Below are positions 42,591 to 51,248 of a stretch of 64,000 bases of DNA, in pieces (within the stretch, counting starts at the first letter, position 1; every line of letters begins with the position of its first letter). Position numbers and translations under genes: made by a program. Origin of the DNA: Methylibium rhizosphaerae. Its GTDB lineage: Bacteria; Pseudomonadota; Gammaproteobacteria; Burkholderiales; Burkholderiaceae_C. The notes under the pieces were generated by a model. The model searched no databases. It saw only the letters and a program-made list of their open reading frames with translations, and was not told the DNA's origin. The stretch spans positions 1 to 64,000 of the forward strand of contig NZ_SWAR01000018.1 in assembly GCF_006386545.1 (NCBI RefSeq), given 5' to 3'.

Positions 42591-44387
42591 ATGCGCGCCA
42601 TGAAGCCGCCGCGCGAGAGGGAATCGGCTGCCCTGCGCCAGGCCCGCAAGGGCTGGCGCATCCAGTACGTCGATTCGGCCAGCTCGATCAGGCTGGCCGA
42701 ACAGGCGCTGGCGCGGGCCGAGCCCGGTGGCGACCGCCCGGCCGAGGCCTGGGCCCTGCTGACGCGCGGCTTCCACCGCATGCGCTACGTGTCGCCGCGC
42801 GAAGGGGCCGCCGAGCTGCGCCGCGCGCAGCAGTGCTTCGCCCGCCTGAGCGACCGGCGCGGAGAGATCCTCGCCACCGTGGGCGTGGCCCGTTGCGAAT
42901 GGATGGAAGGCCGGTTCCGCGAATCGCTCGACGAGCTGCTGCCGCTGCGCGCCGAGGCGCTGGCGGTGCTGCGGCACGAGGAACGGGCGATGTTCCTCAA
43001 CGGCATCGCCGGGTGCTATTCGGCGATGGCGCAGTCGGCCCAGGCGTTTGCCTACATGTACGAGGCGCTGCGCGAGTCGAGCGCGGTGCGCGACCACGGC
43101 TTCGACGTGGTGCTGTACTGCAACCTCGCCCATGAGCTCTACCAGCTGGGTGACTACTACGAGGCGCTGAGCTACCTCAAGGAAGGCATCGCCCGCAGCG
43201 ACCGGCTGCACAACGCCCGGCTGGCCAGCGTGCTGCGCACCAACCGCGTGGTGTGCCTCACCGACCTCGAACGCGCCGGCGAGGCGCTGGCCGACATCGA
43301 AGCCGTGCTGGCGCTGCCCGGCGAAGCCGAGCGCCGCGGCCCGAGCGGGCCTGCCTACGAGACCATGGCGATCGCCGCCCTGCGCGCCGGCGAGCTGGCG
43401 CTGGGCCGGGAGCTGCTGCAGCGTGCGCGCGAGGCGCTGCCGCACGAGCGGCTGCCCGATGCGCGGGTGGAGCTGGTGGTGGGCGAAGCCGAACTGCTGG
43501 CGCGACAGGGCGACCCGCAGCGGGCGGTCGAATGCCTGGAGGCGGCCCGGCCGCTGCAGACCGAGGGCCTGAGCCTGCGTGCGCAATGCCTGTACTTCCA
43601 GCGGCTGGCCGACCTGCATGAGGCCCTGGGTCACACGCCCGAGGCCTTGCGGCACATGCACACCTGGCAGCAGCTGCACACCGAGCGCGCGCGGCTCGCA
43701 TCGCAGGCGCGCTACCAGGCCGCCTCGCTGCAGACCGAGCTGCTGCGCCTGCAGCACGAGCGCGACGAGATCGACGCCAGGCAGCGCGCCACCGAACGGG
43801 CCAAGGCCGAGCTGGAGGCGATCAACCTGCAGCTGCAGCAGAAGGTGCGCGAGGTGGAGGCGCTGCAGGCCGAGCTGCAGCAGCGCGCGGTGCGCGACGC
43901 GCTCACCGGCCTCTTCAACCGCCGGCACCTGAACGACGTGCTGCCGTCGATGCTGGCGCTCGCGCAGCGCGACGGGCAGCCGCTGGCCATGGTCATCATT
44001 GACCTGGACCACTTCAAGGCGGTGAACGACGAATACGGCCACCAGGCCGGCGACGTCGTGCTGCGGGCGTTCGGCGAGCTGCTGCACCGGCGCATGCGCA
44101 AGAGCGACGTGGCCTGCCGCTACGGCGGCGAGGAGTTCTGCCTGCTGCTGCCGCGCACGAGCGCGGTGGCGGCGCGGCGCAAGGTCGAAGGCCTGCTGAA
44201 GGAGTGGCGGGGCGCGAGCTTCGACTTCCCGAGCGGCCGCCTGGCCTCGGCCACGTTTTCGGCAGGGGTGGCCGACACGGCGGTGGTGGCCGCGTCGCCG
44301 GAGGCCCTGCTCAACGCGGCCGACCGCTGCGCGCTGCAGGCCAAGCGGCTTGGGCGCAACCGGGTGGTCGTGGCGGATGTGCCGTAG
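42591..44387 (+). CDS. TPR-GGDEF diguanylate cyclase
   Basis: A 598-aa soluble diguanylate cyclase. The first 380 residues are a run of tetratricopeptide repeats (segments such as LYQLGDYYEALSYLKEGIARS) that probably bind a protein partner. A coiled coil (about 385-430) leads to the GGDEF domain, with active site GGEEF (512-516) and the I-site RKSD in RxxD form. The TPR-coiled-coil-GGDEF layout is common in betaproteobacteria. ATG 42591 (MRAMKPPRE) is used; 42600 is possible. It ends 17 bases before the hairpin at 44404-44425. Confidence 0.9.
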   Translation: MRAMKPPRERESAALRQARKGWRIQYVDSASSIRLAEQALARAEPGGDRPAEAWALLTRGFHRMRYVSPREGAAELRRAQQCFARLSDRRGEILATVGVARCEWMEGRFRESLDELLPLRAEALAVLRHEERAMFLNGIAGCYSAMAQSAQAFAYMYEALRESSAVRDHGFDVVLYCNLAHELYQLGDYYEALSYLKEGIARSDRLHNARLASVLRTNRVVCLTDLERAGEALADIEAVLALPGEAERRGPSGPAYETMAIAALRAGELALGRELLQRAREALPHERLPDARVELVVGEAELLARQGDPQRAVECLEAARPLQTEGLSLRAQCLYFQRLADLHEALGHTPEALRHMHTWQQLHTERARLASQARYQAASLQTELLRLQHERDEIDARQRATERAKAELEAINLQLQQKVREVEALQAELQQRAVRDALTGLFNRRHLNDVLPSMLALAQRDGQPLAMVIIDLDHFKAVNDEYGHQAGDVVLRAFGELLHRRMRKSDVACRYGGEEFCLLLPRTSAVAARRKVEGLLKEWRGASFDFPSGRLASATFSAGVADTAVVAASPEALLNAADRCALQAKRLGRNRVVVADVP

Positions 44388-44403
44388 CTGGAACCCCAAC
44401 TCA

Positions 44404-44425
44404 TTCACCGCGCCTCCGCGGTGAA
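44404..44425. terminator. Bidirectional terminator hairpin
   Basis: A perfect 9-bp stem (TTCACCGCG, loop CCTC, CGCGGTGAA) between convergent genes, 17 bases after the TPR-GGDEF stop and 12 bases after the DUF2894 stop on the other strand. It has no long T-run, but its position suits shared termination. A close relative of the same stem is at 48395-48415. Confidence 0.65.
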
Positions 44426-44436
44426 AGGTATTGAGC

Positions 44437-44991
44437 CTAGGACCGCTTGCCGCCCGCTTCCGGCAGCACGCCGCCGTCGGTGGCCTGGTCGAGCCACAGC
44501 AGCGTGTCCACATAGGACACGAAGCGGTGCAGGTACTCGGGCGACACGTCCTGCATCAGCGAAAGCGCCCGGTGCACCAGGCGCTGCGAGTTCAGCGGGC
44601 CGGCGTTGCGCGGCGCCCTGGCCTGCAGGTCCGCCAGCCGCTGCTGGCTCACCAGGCGGTCGCGGGTGGCCTTGAAGTGCCGCAGCGGCGGTAGCTCCAT
44701 GTCGGCGGTGCGAGCTGCCGGGGCGGTCGAGGACGGCGTCGCATGGGCGCAGAGTTCTTCCAGCAGCGCGGCCAGCGGCGTGCGCCGGGCCGGTGCCGGT
44801 GGGGCGGCGTCGCGGTGCGGCACGCCGGTGTCGCCCACGGGGGGCGTCTCAGCCCTCAGCTCGGCGAGGCGAGCCTCGATGAGGGCTCTCGCCGCGCCTT
44901 CCTGCTGCGCGGCGCGCCTGGCCAGGGCCTCGATGAAATGCAGGCGCACCGGGTCCGCCGGTGAGGCTTGCGGGGCGCGCCTGTCAGTCAT
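44437..44991 (-). CDS. DUF2894 protein
   Basis: A 184-aa cytosolic protein of DUF2894. It begins with a helical N-terminal part (VRLHFIEALARRAAQQEGAARALIE), has a low-complexity middle, and ends with the conserved block HFKATRDRLVSQQRLADLQAR followed by SQRLVHRALSLMQDVSPEYLHRF. It is the last of a four-gene operon; its start overlaps the OmpA gene stop by eight bases. Function is not known. Its constant company in betaproteobacteria (as far as I recall) is the MotA- and MotB-like pair, so it may be a cytosolic component of that complex. Confidence 0.88.
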   Translation of the reverse strand: MTDRRAPQASPADPVRLHFIEALARRAAQQEGAARALIEARLAELRAETPPVGDTGVPHRDAAPPAPARRTPLAALLEELCAHATPSSTAPAARTADMELPPLRHFKATRDRLVSQQRLADLQARAPRNAGPLNSQRLVHRALSLMQDVSPEYLHRFVSYVDTLLWLDQATDGGVLPEAGGKRS

Positions 44992-45634
44992 GGGACTTCA
45001 CCGATACGCCCCCAGGCTGCCGCCTCTGCGTGGGCGCGATCTCGACGCGGCGGTTGCGGGCCCGGCCCTCGGCATCGTCGTTCGAGGCCACCGGCTGCTG
45101 CGAGCCGAAGGCCGCGGCGAACACCGATGACGGCGGCAGGCCTTCCTCGATGAGCACCCGGGTCACGGTGAGCGCACGCTGCGCCGACAGCTCCCAGTTG
45201 TCGGCGAATTCGCGGCTGCCGCCGCGCATCGGCCGGTCGTCGGTGAAGCCGCTCACCATCAGGATCTCGTCGCGCGCCTTCAGGTAGGCGGCCAGCGGCG
45301 CGGCGAGGCTCTGCAGGACCTGGCGGCCTTCGGGTTGCAGCTGCGCCGAGTTGAAGGCGAACAGCACGCTGCCGCTGATCCCGATGCGGCCGTCGACCAG
45401 CGTCACCCGCCCGGCTGCCAGCGGGCCCGCCAGTGCCTTCTCCAGCGCTTCACGGCGCAATGCCTCGGCCTCGCGTCGCGCCACTTCGGCGTGCAGCTTG
45501 TCGGCGAGTTCGAACTGGGCCGCCAGCGCGCAGGCCAGGATCAGCACGAAAGCGCCCAGCAGCCCGGCCATCAGGTCGCCGAACACGGCCCACACCGGTG
45601 CCGCCGGCTCGACGCCGGTGTCCAGGTCGTCCAC
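44984..45634 (-). CDS. OmpA/MotB-family (ZorB-like) membrane protein
   Basis: A 216-aa protein with one membrane helix at about 15-40 that holds an acidic residue (Asp20 in VFGDLMAGLLGAF), as in MotB and ZorB where this Asp carries protons. A coiled coil follows (about 45-75). The C-terminal peptidoglycan-binding OmpA domain (about 90-205) has FNSAQLQPEGRQVL, ILMVSGFTDDRPM and EGRARNRRVEI. It is one base from the DUF802 stop and overlaps DUF2894. Together with the MotA-like upstream protein it should form an ion-driven motor-like complex anchored to the cell wall. Confidence 0.88.
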   Translation of the reverse strand: MDDLDTGVEPAAPVWAVFGDLMAGLLGAFVLILACALAAQFELADKLHAEVARREAEALRREALEKALAGPLAAGRVTLVDGRIGISGSVLFAFNSAQLQPEGRQVLQSLAAPLAAYLKARDEILMVSGFTDDRPMRGGSREFADNWELSAQRALTVTRVLIEEGLPPSSVFAAAFGSQQPVASNDDAEGRARNRRVEIAPTQRRQPGGVSVKSHD

Positions 45635-45635
45635 G

Positions 45636-47561
45636 TCAGGCCTCCGCGATGGCCGGCGCGTGCTGCAGCGAGACCCGCTGCAGGTCGTCGATGATCTGCT
45701 TCTGCGACACGATGCTCAGCTCGATGAGCTCGCGCGCCTGCGCCACGTAGTAGGCCAGCTGTTCGTCGCTGCGGGCCAGCGTCTGGCCGAGTGCGCCTTC
45801 GATGCCGCCGAGCTGCGCCGTCAGCTTGTCGCTCGACTCGCTGAACAGCCGCACCGCGAAGCCGAAGGCCTCGCCCAGGCTCGCCACCTCGGCAGCGCCG
45901 GCGTTCACCTGCGCCGCGCTGGCGGCCACCTTGTCGGCGCTGGCTTCGAGCGTGCCGGCCAGGCGAGCACCCGCGCCTTCGAGCTGCGCGGCCGACGAGG
46001 CCACCAGCGCGTCGATGGCCGCCCGCTGCTCGGTGGCAGCATGGTTCAGGGTGCCCAGCAGCGTGTCGAGCGTGTTCAGCAGGCGATTGCGCTCTTCGAG
46101 CAGCGCGTTGTCGCGCTGCATCGATTCGGACAGGTGCTGGCGCAGCTCGCCGATCACTTCGGCCGCGGCGCGCGGCGCTTCGGAGGCCGTCTGCACCAGC
46201 CGGGCGATTTCGGCGATGGTGTCGCGTGCATGCGCCTGGGCCTGCGCGCTCATGTCGCGCGCCGTGTCCTCGAGCGTGCGGCAGATCTGCTGCTGCTGGC
46301 TCAGCGTGTGCGCGCCGGCCTGCTGCCATTCGTGCTGCAGCGAGGCGGCCATCGCCTGCAGCGACGAGGCCCATTGCGCCAGGCGCTGCTGTTCGCGTTC
46401 GGCCGCTTCGCGCTGGGCGGCCGCCTGCGCGGTGCCTACCGCTTCGAGCCAGGCAGCCGAGCGCTGCTCGAAGGTCTCGGCAAAGCGCGTCAGCGTCTCG
46501 CGCAGCTGCGCCTGCAGCGCATCGCTGCCCTGCTGCTGGCCGGCCAGCGCGGTCTGCCAGCCCTGGACCAAGGCTGCGGCGCCCGTCTCGAAGCGCTCGG
46601 ACAGCCCGTCGAGCTGCCGTGCCACCGTGTGCGAGACGTCTTCATGCAGCGCGCTCGTCTGGCGCGCGATGCCGGCCATCGCGGCTTCGACCATCGGCGG
46701 GATCGCGGCGCCGGCCGCCCGGGCGGTCTCGGCGAGGCTGTCCTTCAGGCTGCGTTCGACCGATGCGGCGAGGGCCGTGTAGGCAGACTCGGTGCGGCGG
46801 TGGAAGTCTTCCTGGCCGCTGGCCAGGCGTGCGGCCTGTTCCTGGCCCTGGCGCTCCAGCGTGGCCATCATGGCCTGCAGCGCGTCCACCAGCGCCGGCA
46901 TCGTCTCGGCCTGCCGCTGCAGCAAACGGAAGGACTCGTCACGCTGGTGGGCGCGGGAGTAGGGGAACAGCACGGTGGCGACCTTGGCGTCCAGCCGCTG
47001 GGTCGTCTGCAGCCTTTCACGCCGGCTCAGGGCCGACATCAGGCCCAGCATCGCCGAGGCGGCCACGCCGGCCACCGAGGTGCCGAAGGCGAAGCCCAGC
47101 CCCTTCACCGGCGCCGACAGCACCGTGCGCATGGCTTCCACGCTGGTGGCGCCGTCGAGTGCGAGCGCCGTGCCCTTGAGCGTGGACACCATGCCCAGGA
47201 AGGTGCCGAGCATGCCCAGCAGCACCAGCAGGCCGGCCAGATAGGGGGTGAGGGCCGGGCCCGGCAGCGCGACGCGTTCGCCCTCGATGCGCCGGCGCAC
47301 CGCCTGCCGCAGCGACGGGTCGACGGAGTCGAGCCAGCGGTCCAGCGCGGCGGGTGCTTCGTTCAGCTGAGCCAGCGCCTGCGCCAGCGTGGCGCCGCTG
47401 CGGCGCAGGCGCTGCAGTTCGAAGGCCCCGGCCAGGTAGGCGGCGGCGATGAGCGCCGTCATGGCCAGCGCCCAGGGGTGTGACGGCAGGTAGCCAGCAC
47501 CCACCCAGCTCAGGCAGGCCAGTCCGGCAAGAAAGGCGGCGAAATAGAGGGATCTGTTCAT
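45636..47561 (-). CDS. DUF802 protein with MotA/ExbB/ZorA-like core and long coiled coil
   Basis: A 641-aa inner-membrane protein. There are helices at about 5-22 and 27-46, then a MotA/TolQ-type core (about 100-180) with LLVLLGMLGTFLGMVSTLKG and PVKGLGFAFGTSVAGVAASAMLGLM. About 450 residues of coiled coil and Ala/Gln-rich helix follow in the cytosol, the part called DUF802. A motor-like membrane core plus a very long cytosolic tail is exactly the plan of ZorA. ATG 47561 overlaps the upstream stop (ATGA), and the OmpA gene starts one base after the end. The Pfam family gives no function. Confidence 0.85.
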   Translation of the reverse strand: MNRSLYFAAFLAGLACLSWVGAGYLPSHPWALAMTALIAAAYLAGAFELQRLRRSGATLAQALAQLNEAPAALDRWLDSVDPSLRQAVRRRIEGERVALPGPALTPYLAGLLVLLGMLGTFLGMVSTLKGTALALDGATSVEAMRTVLSAPVKGLGFAFGTSVAGVAASAMLGLMSALSRRERLQTTQRLDAKVATVLFPYSRAHQRDESFRLLQRQAETMPALVDALQAMMATLERQGQEQAARLASGQEDFHRRTESAYTALAASVERSLKDSLAETARAAGAAIPPMVEAAMAGIARQTSALHEDVSHTVARQLDGLSERFETGAAALVQGWQTALAGQQQGSDALQAQLRETLTRFAETFEQRSAAWLEAVGTAQAAAQREAAEREQQRLAQWASSLQAMAASLQHEWQQAGAHTLSQQQQICRTLEDTARDMSAQAQAHARDTIAEIARLVQTASEAPRAAAEVIGELRQHLSESMQRDNALLEERNRLLNTLDTLLGTLNHAATEQRAAIDALVASSAAQLEGAGARLAGTLEASADKVAASAAQVNAGAAEVASLGEAFGFAVRLFSESSDKLTAQLGGIEGALGQTLARSDEQLAYYVAQARELIELSIVSQKQIIDDLQRVSLQHAPAIAEA

Positions 47562-48259
47562 GGCGAAGGGGGCGGCAGCGACCGCAGGGCGGCGAGCAGC
47601 CCGTCGATCGGTTGCCATCGGAAGTCGAGTTCGGCGAGCAGCACCCGCCGCATGTCGTCGCGCAAGGCGTCCACGCCGTCATCGGCGGCAGGCGAGGCGG
47701 CGGCCGCACGCTCGAAGCGCTGCTCCAGCCACTTCGGCACGATGGACAGCAGCAGGCGCTCCTGTTCGCCCAGCACCTGCTGCATCACCTCGTCCACCGC
47801 GGCCAGCCGGGCTGCGTCCGGCGAGCGGCCGCACAAGGCCTCCCGCAGGCGCCCGCGCAGCGCATGGATGCCCGCCTCCATGGCCTGCTGTTTCGCGGCA
47901 TAGCGCCGGCGCCACAGCAGCAGGTCGGCCTTGGCGTCGGCGGCCGGCGGCTGGGGCGCACGCACGGCGGCCCGCGCGGTGGGCGCGCGCGCGAAGTCCT
48001 CGGCGATCGAGCGCTCGAGTCCCTGGCGCGCCCGTGCTGCCTCGGCATCGAGCGCGGCGGCGGCCCGCTGCACCGGCGGCACATCCGCCGCGTCGCTCAG
48101 CGCCGCAGCCAGCGGGATCGCGTTCGTCCAGTGGAACCACTGGCTCAGCCGCTCCGAGAAAACGTGTTTCGAGAGGGAAGCGTCAGCTTCGGTGAGCTGA
48201 GCCAGCAGGCGGACGAAGGGCGAACCGGTAAGACTCGTGCGATGGGGTTCCCGCACCAT
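47558..48259 (-). CDS. DUF3348 protein
   Basis: A 233-aa cytosolic protein of DUF3348. Conserved parts are the N-terminal RTSLTGSPFVRLLAQLTEADA, the WFHWTNAIPLAAAL segment and a C-terminal ending DFRWQPIDGLLAALRSL. It is the first gene of the operon and starts at ATG 48259; its stop overlaps DUF802 (ATGA). The family name gives no function. As the leading gene of a MotA/MotB-like complex it may be an adaptor or gatekeeper protein, an inference from context only. Confidence 0.88.
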   Translation of the reverse strand: MVREPHRTSLTGSPFVRLLAQLTEADASLSKHVFSERLSQWFHWTNAIPLAAALSDAADVPPVQRAAAALDAEAARARQGLERSIAEDFARAPTARAAVRAPQPPAADAKADLLLWRRRYAAKQQAMEAGIHALRGRLREALCGRSPDAARLAAVDEVMQQVLGEQERLLLSIVPKWLEQRFERAAAASPAADDGVDALRDDMRRVLLAELDFRWQPIDGLLAALRSLPPPSP

Positions 48260-48394
48260 GCCGGTAGATGACGTCCTGATGAAAAGCCGCGCAGTCTACT
48301 ACTGCGGGCTGACGGCGCCGCGGGCGGATCGCACGCAGGGGGGGGCGGGACGGCCAGGATGCTTGGGGTGGCGTGCGCAAAGTCGCTGAACACC

Positions 48395-48415
48395 TTCACC
48401 GCGCCTTGCGGTGAA
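48395..48415. repeat. Hairpin similar to that at 44404-44425
   Basis: Arms TTCACCGC and GCGGTGAA (8 bp) with loop GCCTT. The stem is almost the same as the terminator-like hairpin at the other end of the DUF3348-DUF2894 operon. It stands 136 bases before the DUF3348 start. Possible roles are a transcription end for another transcript, a protein-binding site or a boundary. It is not followed by a T-run. Confidence 0.6.
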
Positions 48416-48430
48416 TGCATCGGGGCTGCG

Positions 48431-48572
48431 GCCCTTCGATACCTCAGGGCGAACGGATGGTTGTTGTTCGCGAGTGAGATGCCATGGCGCACAGCCACTC
48501 TCCGTTCGGGCTGAGGTATCGAAGCCCTGCAACGACTGCTGAGGCCCTTCGATACCTCAGGGCGAACGGATG
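48431..48572. repeat. REP-like repeat cluster (two direct, one inverted copy)
   Basis: Copies sharing the core CTTCGATACCTCAGGGCGAA occur at 48431-48459 and 48544-48572. An inverted copy with small changes is at 48501-48526. Two copies in opposite orientation form a BIME-like unit that can make a large stem-loop. Such repeats with the core CTTCGA..CTCAG..CGAACGG are common scattered elements in betaproteobacteria and xanthomonads, often moved by REP-associated tyrosine transposases. Confidence 0.85.
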
Positions 48573-48614
48573 TGGGTTGCGTGCGTGGAACGAATACCTA
48601 CACCGCGCAAACCC

Positions 48615-49382
48615 CTACGCCGCCTGCGACCCGCGATGCGCCCAGCCCGTGGTCTTCTTCTCGAGCACCGAGAAGAACTCGTACATCGCCATGGCCATGA
48701 CGCCGATCACCACCAGCCCGGCGAACGCCAGCGGCATGCGCATCGCCGAGCCGGCGGAGACCAGCAGGTAGCCGATGCCTTCGTTCGACGCGTTCATCTC
48801 AGACACGGTGGTGCCCACGAAGGCGAGCGTGATGGCCACTTTCAGCGAGCCGAAGAAGTAGGGCAGCGACCGCGGCAGGCCCACCTTCATGAGCACGTCC
48901 CAGCGGCGCGCGCCCAGCACCCGCAGCACGTCTTCCAGCTCCGGCTCCAGCGTCGCCAGCCCGGTGGCGATGTTCACCGTGATCGGAAAGAACGAGATCA
49001 GGAAGGCGGTGAGCACTGCCGGCCCCGCGCCGATGCCGAACCACACCACGAGGATGGGCACGAAGGCGGCCTTGGGCAGCGCGTTGAAGGCGGTCATGAG
49101 CGGGTACACCGCCGCATAGGCGAGGCGCGACGACCCGATCAGGAAGCCCAGCAGCACGCCCACCACGATGGACAGCGCAAAGCCGACCATCGTCGTCCAG
49201 AAGGTCTGCCAGGCGTGCTTGGCGATCTCGGCGCGGAACTCGATCAGGTTGTCCGCGATCTGCAGCGGGCTCGGGAAGATGAACTCGCTCACCTTGAAGG
49301 CGCTGCACACGGCCTGCCACAGCACCAGGGTGGCCAGCAGCAGCGCCCAGGGTGCGAGCTGCTCGATTCGCCGCGGCTTCAT
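48615..49382 (-). CDS. ABC transporter permease (NitT/TauT type)
   Basis: A 255-aa inner-membrane permease with six helices. The EAA loop is present (LRVLGARRWDVLMKVGLPRSLPYFFGSL). It moves the ligand brought by the NMT1-type binding protein. ATG 49382 overlaps the ATPase stop by ATGA, showing tight coupling. The permease family covers nitrate, sulfonates, taurine, thiamine precursors and hydantoin/purine-type substrates. Given the neighbours, a urate, allantoin or related purine is the best guess, but not shown. Confidence 0.9.
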   Translation of the reverse strand: MKPRRIEQLAPWALLLATLVLWQAVCSAFKVSEFIFPSPLQIADNLIEFRAEIAKHAWQTFWTTMVGFALSIVVGVLLGFLIGSSRLAYAAVYPLMTAFNALPKAAFVPILVVWFGIGAGPAVLTAFLISFFPITVNIATGLATLEPELEDVLRVLGARRWDVLMKVGLPRSLPYFFGSLKVAITLAFVGTTVSEMNASNEGIGYLLVSAGSAMRMPLAFAGLVVIGVMAMAMYEFFSVLEKKTTGWAHRGSQAA

Positions 49383-50197
49383 TGCGCCACCTCCGCGCCG
49401 GCGCGGCGCATCGCGCCGATGTGCCCGCGCAGCTCGTGGACGATGTCGGTGAACCGGGGCGTGTAGGTGATCTCCAGGTCGCGCGGGCGCGGCAGGTCGA
49501 TCTCGCGGCGCGCGACGAACCTCCCGGGGCTCCTGCTCATCACGTACACCGTATCGGCCAGGTAGGTGGCCTCGCGCAGGTCGTGGGTGACCAGGATCAC
49601 GTTGAAGCGCCGCGCGGTCCACAGGTCGCGCAGCGTGTTCCACAGCTCCTCGCGGGTGAAGGCGTCGAGCGCGCCGAAGGGCTCGTCGAGCAGCAGCATC
49701 TTCGGCTCGTGCACCAGCGCCCGGCAGATGCTGGCGCGCTGCTGCATGCCGCCCGACAGCTGCCACGGGTACTTGTCTTCATAGCCCGCCAGCCCCACGC
49801 CCTGCAGCAGGCTGCGGGCGCGTGCCTCGTACTCGGCGCGCCTGGCCCTGAAGCTGGAGCGGTAGGGCTCCACGATCTCGAGCGGCAGCAGCACGTTCTG
49901 GACGGTGGTGCGCCAGGGCAGCAGCGACGGCGCCTGGAAGGCCATGCCGCTGATCTTGAGCGGGCCGGTGACCGGCTGGCCGCCGATGATGATGCTGCCC
50001 TTCGACGGCCTCCTGAGGCCGGTGGCCAGCTTCATGAAGGTGGACTTGCCGCAACCCGACGGGCCCACGATGGCGATGAACTCGCCCTCGCGGACCTGCA
50101 GGTTGATGTCTTCGACGGCGAACTGGTTGGCGGCCAGCAGCTCGTCGTTGTAGGCGAGCCAGACGTCGCGGAAGTCGACGAAGGTCGCGCCGCTCAC
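49379..50197 (-). CDS. ABC transporter ATP-binding protein (NitT/TauT type)
   Basis: A 272-aa ATPase with Walker A GPSGCGKST (about 45-53), the signature LSGGMQQR and Walker B MLLLDEPFGALD. It powers import of the ligand bound by the neighbouring NMT1-type protein. Its start overlaps the binding-protein stop (ATGA 50194-50197), and its stop overlaps the permease start. All three are made from one transcript with the M20 and allantoate genes upstream possibly included. Confidence 0.92.
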   Translation of the reverse strand: MSGATFVDFRDVWLAYNDELLAANQFAVEDINLQVREGEFIAIVGPSGCGKSTFMKLATGLRRPSKGSIIIGGQPVTGPLKISGMAFQAPSLLPWRTTVQNVLLPLEIVEPYRSSFRARRAEYEARARSLLQGVGLAGYEDKYPWQLSGGMQQRASICRALVHEPKMLLLDEPFGALDAFTREELWNTLRDLWTARRFNVILVTHDLREATYLADTVYVMSRSPGRFVARREIDLPRPRDLEITYTPRFTDIVHELRGHIGAMRRAGAEVAQ

Positions 50198-51243
50198 TTC
50201 TTCGCCGCCGCGAAGATGTTGCGCTCGGCGGCCGACGGCAGGAAGCCGGCGTTGAACACCGCCTCCGGGTTGATGCGGCCTTTCGTGTTGAACGCGTCGG
50301 CCACCTGGCTGGCCATGAGCGCCAGGCGCGGTGCCTTGACCTCGCCGAAGCCTTCGGCCCTGGCGTCGGCGGTGGCGATGACCGTTTCGATGGCCAGCTT
50401 CAGGCGCCGCTCCTCGAGTGCGGCGTTGATGATGCCGTCACGCTCCTTCACCACCGCGATGGCGGCTTTCGGGTCGGCGATCACCTCCCTGGCCCCCTTG
50501 GTGAAGGCACGCAGGAAGGCCTTCACGCTCTCCGGATTCTTCTGGAGGAAGTCCTCCGAGGCGATGATCACGTTGCCGTAGAGCTTCACGCCGAACTGCG
50601 GATAGGGCAGCACCACCACGTCCTTCAGGTCGACGCCGCGGGCTTCCAGGTTCAGCAGCGAGGTGAAGGTGAAGCCGGTGATGGCATCGACGTCGCCCTT
50701 GGCGAGCATGGTCTCGCGCAGCGGCGGGTCCATGCTGATCCAGTTCACCGCCCCGATGTTGTTGGCCGTCTGGAAGATCGGGAAGGCGCGGCGGCCGGCG
50801 TCGAACACCGGCGCGCCCAGCTTCTTGCCTGCCAGGTCGGCCGGCGCCTTGATGCCGCTCTTCCTGAGCGCCAGCACCGCCGCCGGTGTGTTGTTGTAGA
50901 CCATCATCACCGCCACCGGCTTGTTGGGGGCGGTGGGGTTGTTGGCATGGAACTCCATCAGCGCCGCCAGGTCGGCGAAGCCCATGTCGTAGGTGCCCGA
51001 GGCGACCCGGTTGACCGCGTTGCCCGAGCCGCTGCCGGCGTCGATGCTGACGTTGAGCTTCTCGGCCTTGAAGTAGCCCTTGGCGGCGGGCCACAGGAAG
51101 AAGGCGCTGGGCCCCTCGAAGCGCCAGTCGAGCTGGAACTTGAGGTTGGTGTCCTGGGCCCGGGCGGCGGGCGCGCCGGCGACCAGCAGCGTGGCGGCAA
51201 GGCCGGCCAGCAGCCGGCGTTTGAGAGGCGAGTGGACTTTCAC
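50194..51243 (-). CDS. NMT1/THI5-like ABC substrate-binding protein
   Basis: A 349-aa periplasmic binding protein, probably for a small nitrogen heterocycle. GTG 51243 is the start used, placing the basic n-region KRRLLAGLAATLLVAGAPAARA of the signal peptide at the right place; an upstream start at 51312 would read through the structured leader. The domain shows the NMT1/SsuA pattern (NLKFQLDWRFEGPSAFFLWPA and DAGSGSGNAVNRVASGTYDMG). It is the first gene of the importer (binding protein-ATPase-permease). The leader just before it is highly structured. Likely ligand is a purine or hydantoin-type compound. Confidence 0.88.
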   Translation of the reverse strand: MKVHSPLKRRLLAGLAATLLVAGAPAARAQDTNLKFQLDWRFEGPSAFFLWPAAKGYFKAEKLNVSIDAGSGSGNAVNRVASGTYDMGFADLAALMEFHANNPTAPNKPVAVMMVYNNTPAAVLALRKSGIKAPADLAGKKLGAPVFDAGRRAFPIFQTANNIGAVNWISMDPPLRETMLAKGDVDAITGFTFTSLLNLEARGVDLKDVVVLPYPQFGVKLYGNVIIASEDFLQKNPESVKAFLRAFTKGAREVIADPKAAIAVVKERDGIINAALEERRLKLAIETVIATADARAEGFGEVKAPRLALMASQVADAFNTKGRINPEAVFNAGFLPSAAERNIFAAAKK

Positions 51244-51248
51244 GTTGG

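Larger units (their letters stand above)
48260..48614. other. Intergenic region with repeats
   Basis: About 355 bases upstream of the DUF3348 gene (-) and downstream of the ABC permease (-). It holds the hairpin at 48395-48415 and a REP-like cluster at 48431-48572. No gene was found, and no sigma-70 promoter was clear. The promoter for the DUF3348 operon should lie between 48260 and 48395. Confidence 0.6.

Noticed and set aside
44984-47561. Flagellar MotAB stator genes
   Set aside because: DUF802 with a very long cytosolic tail and no other flagellar genes nearby argue against true MotA/MotB; a ZorAB-like pair fits better.
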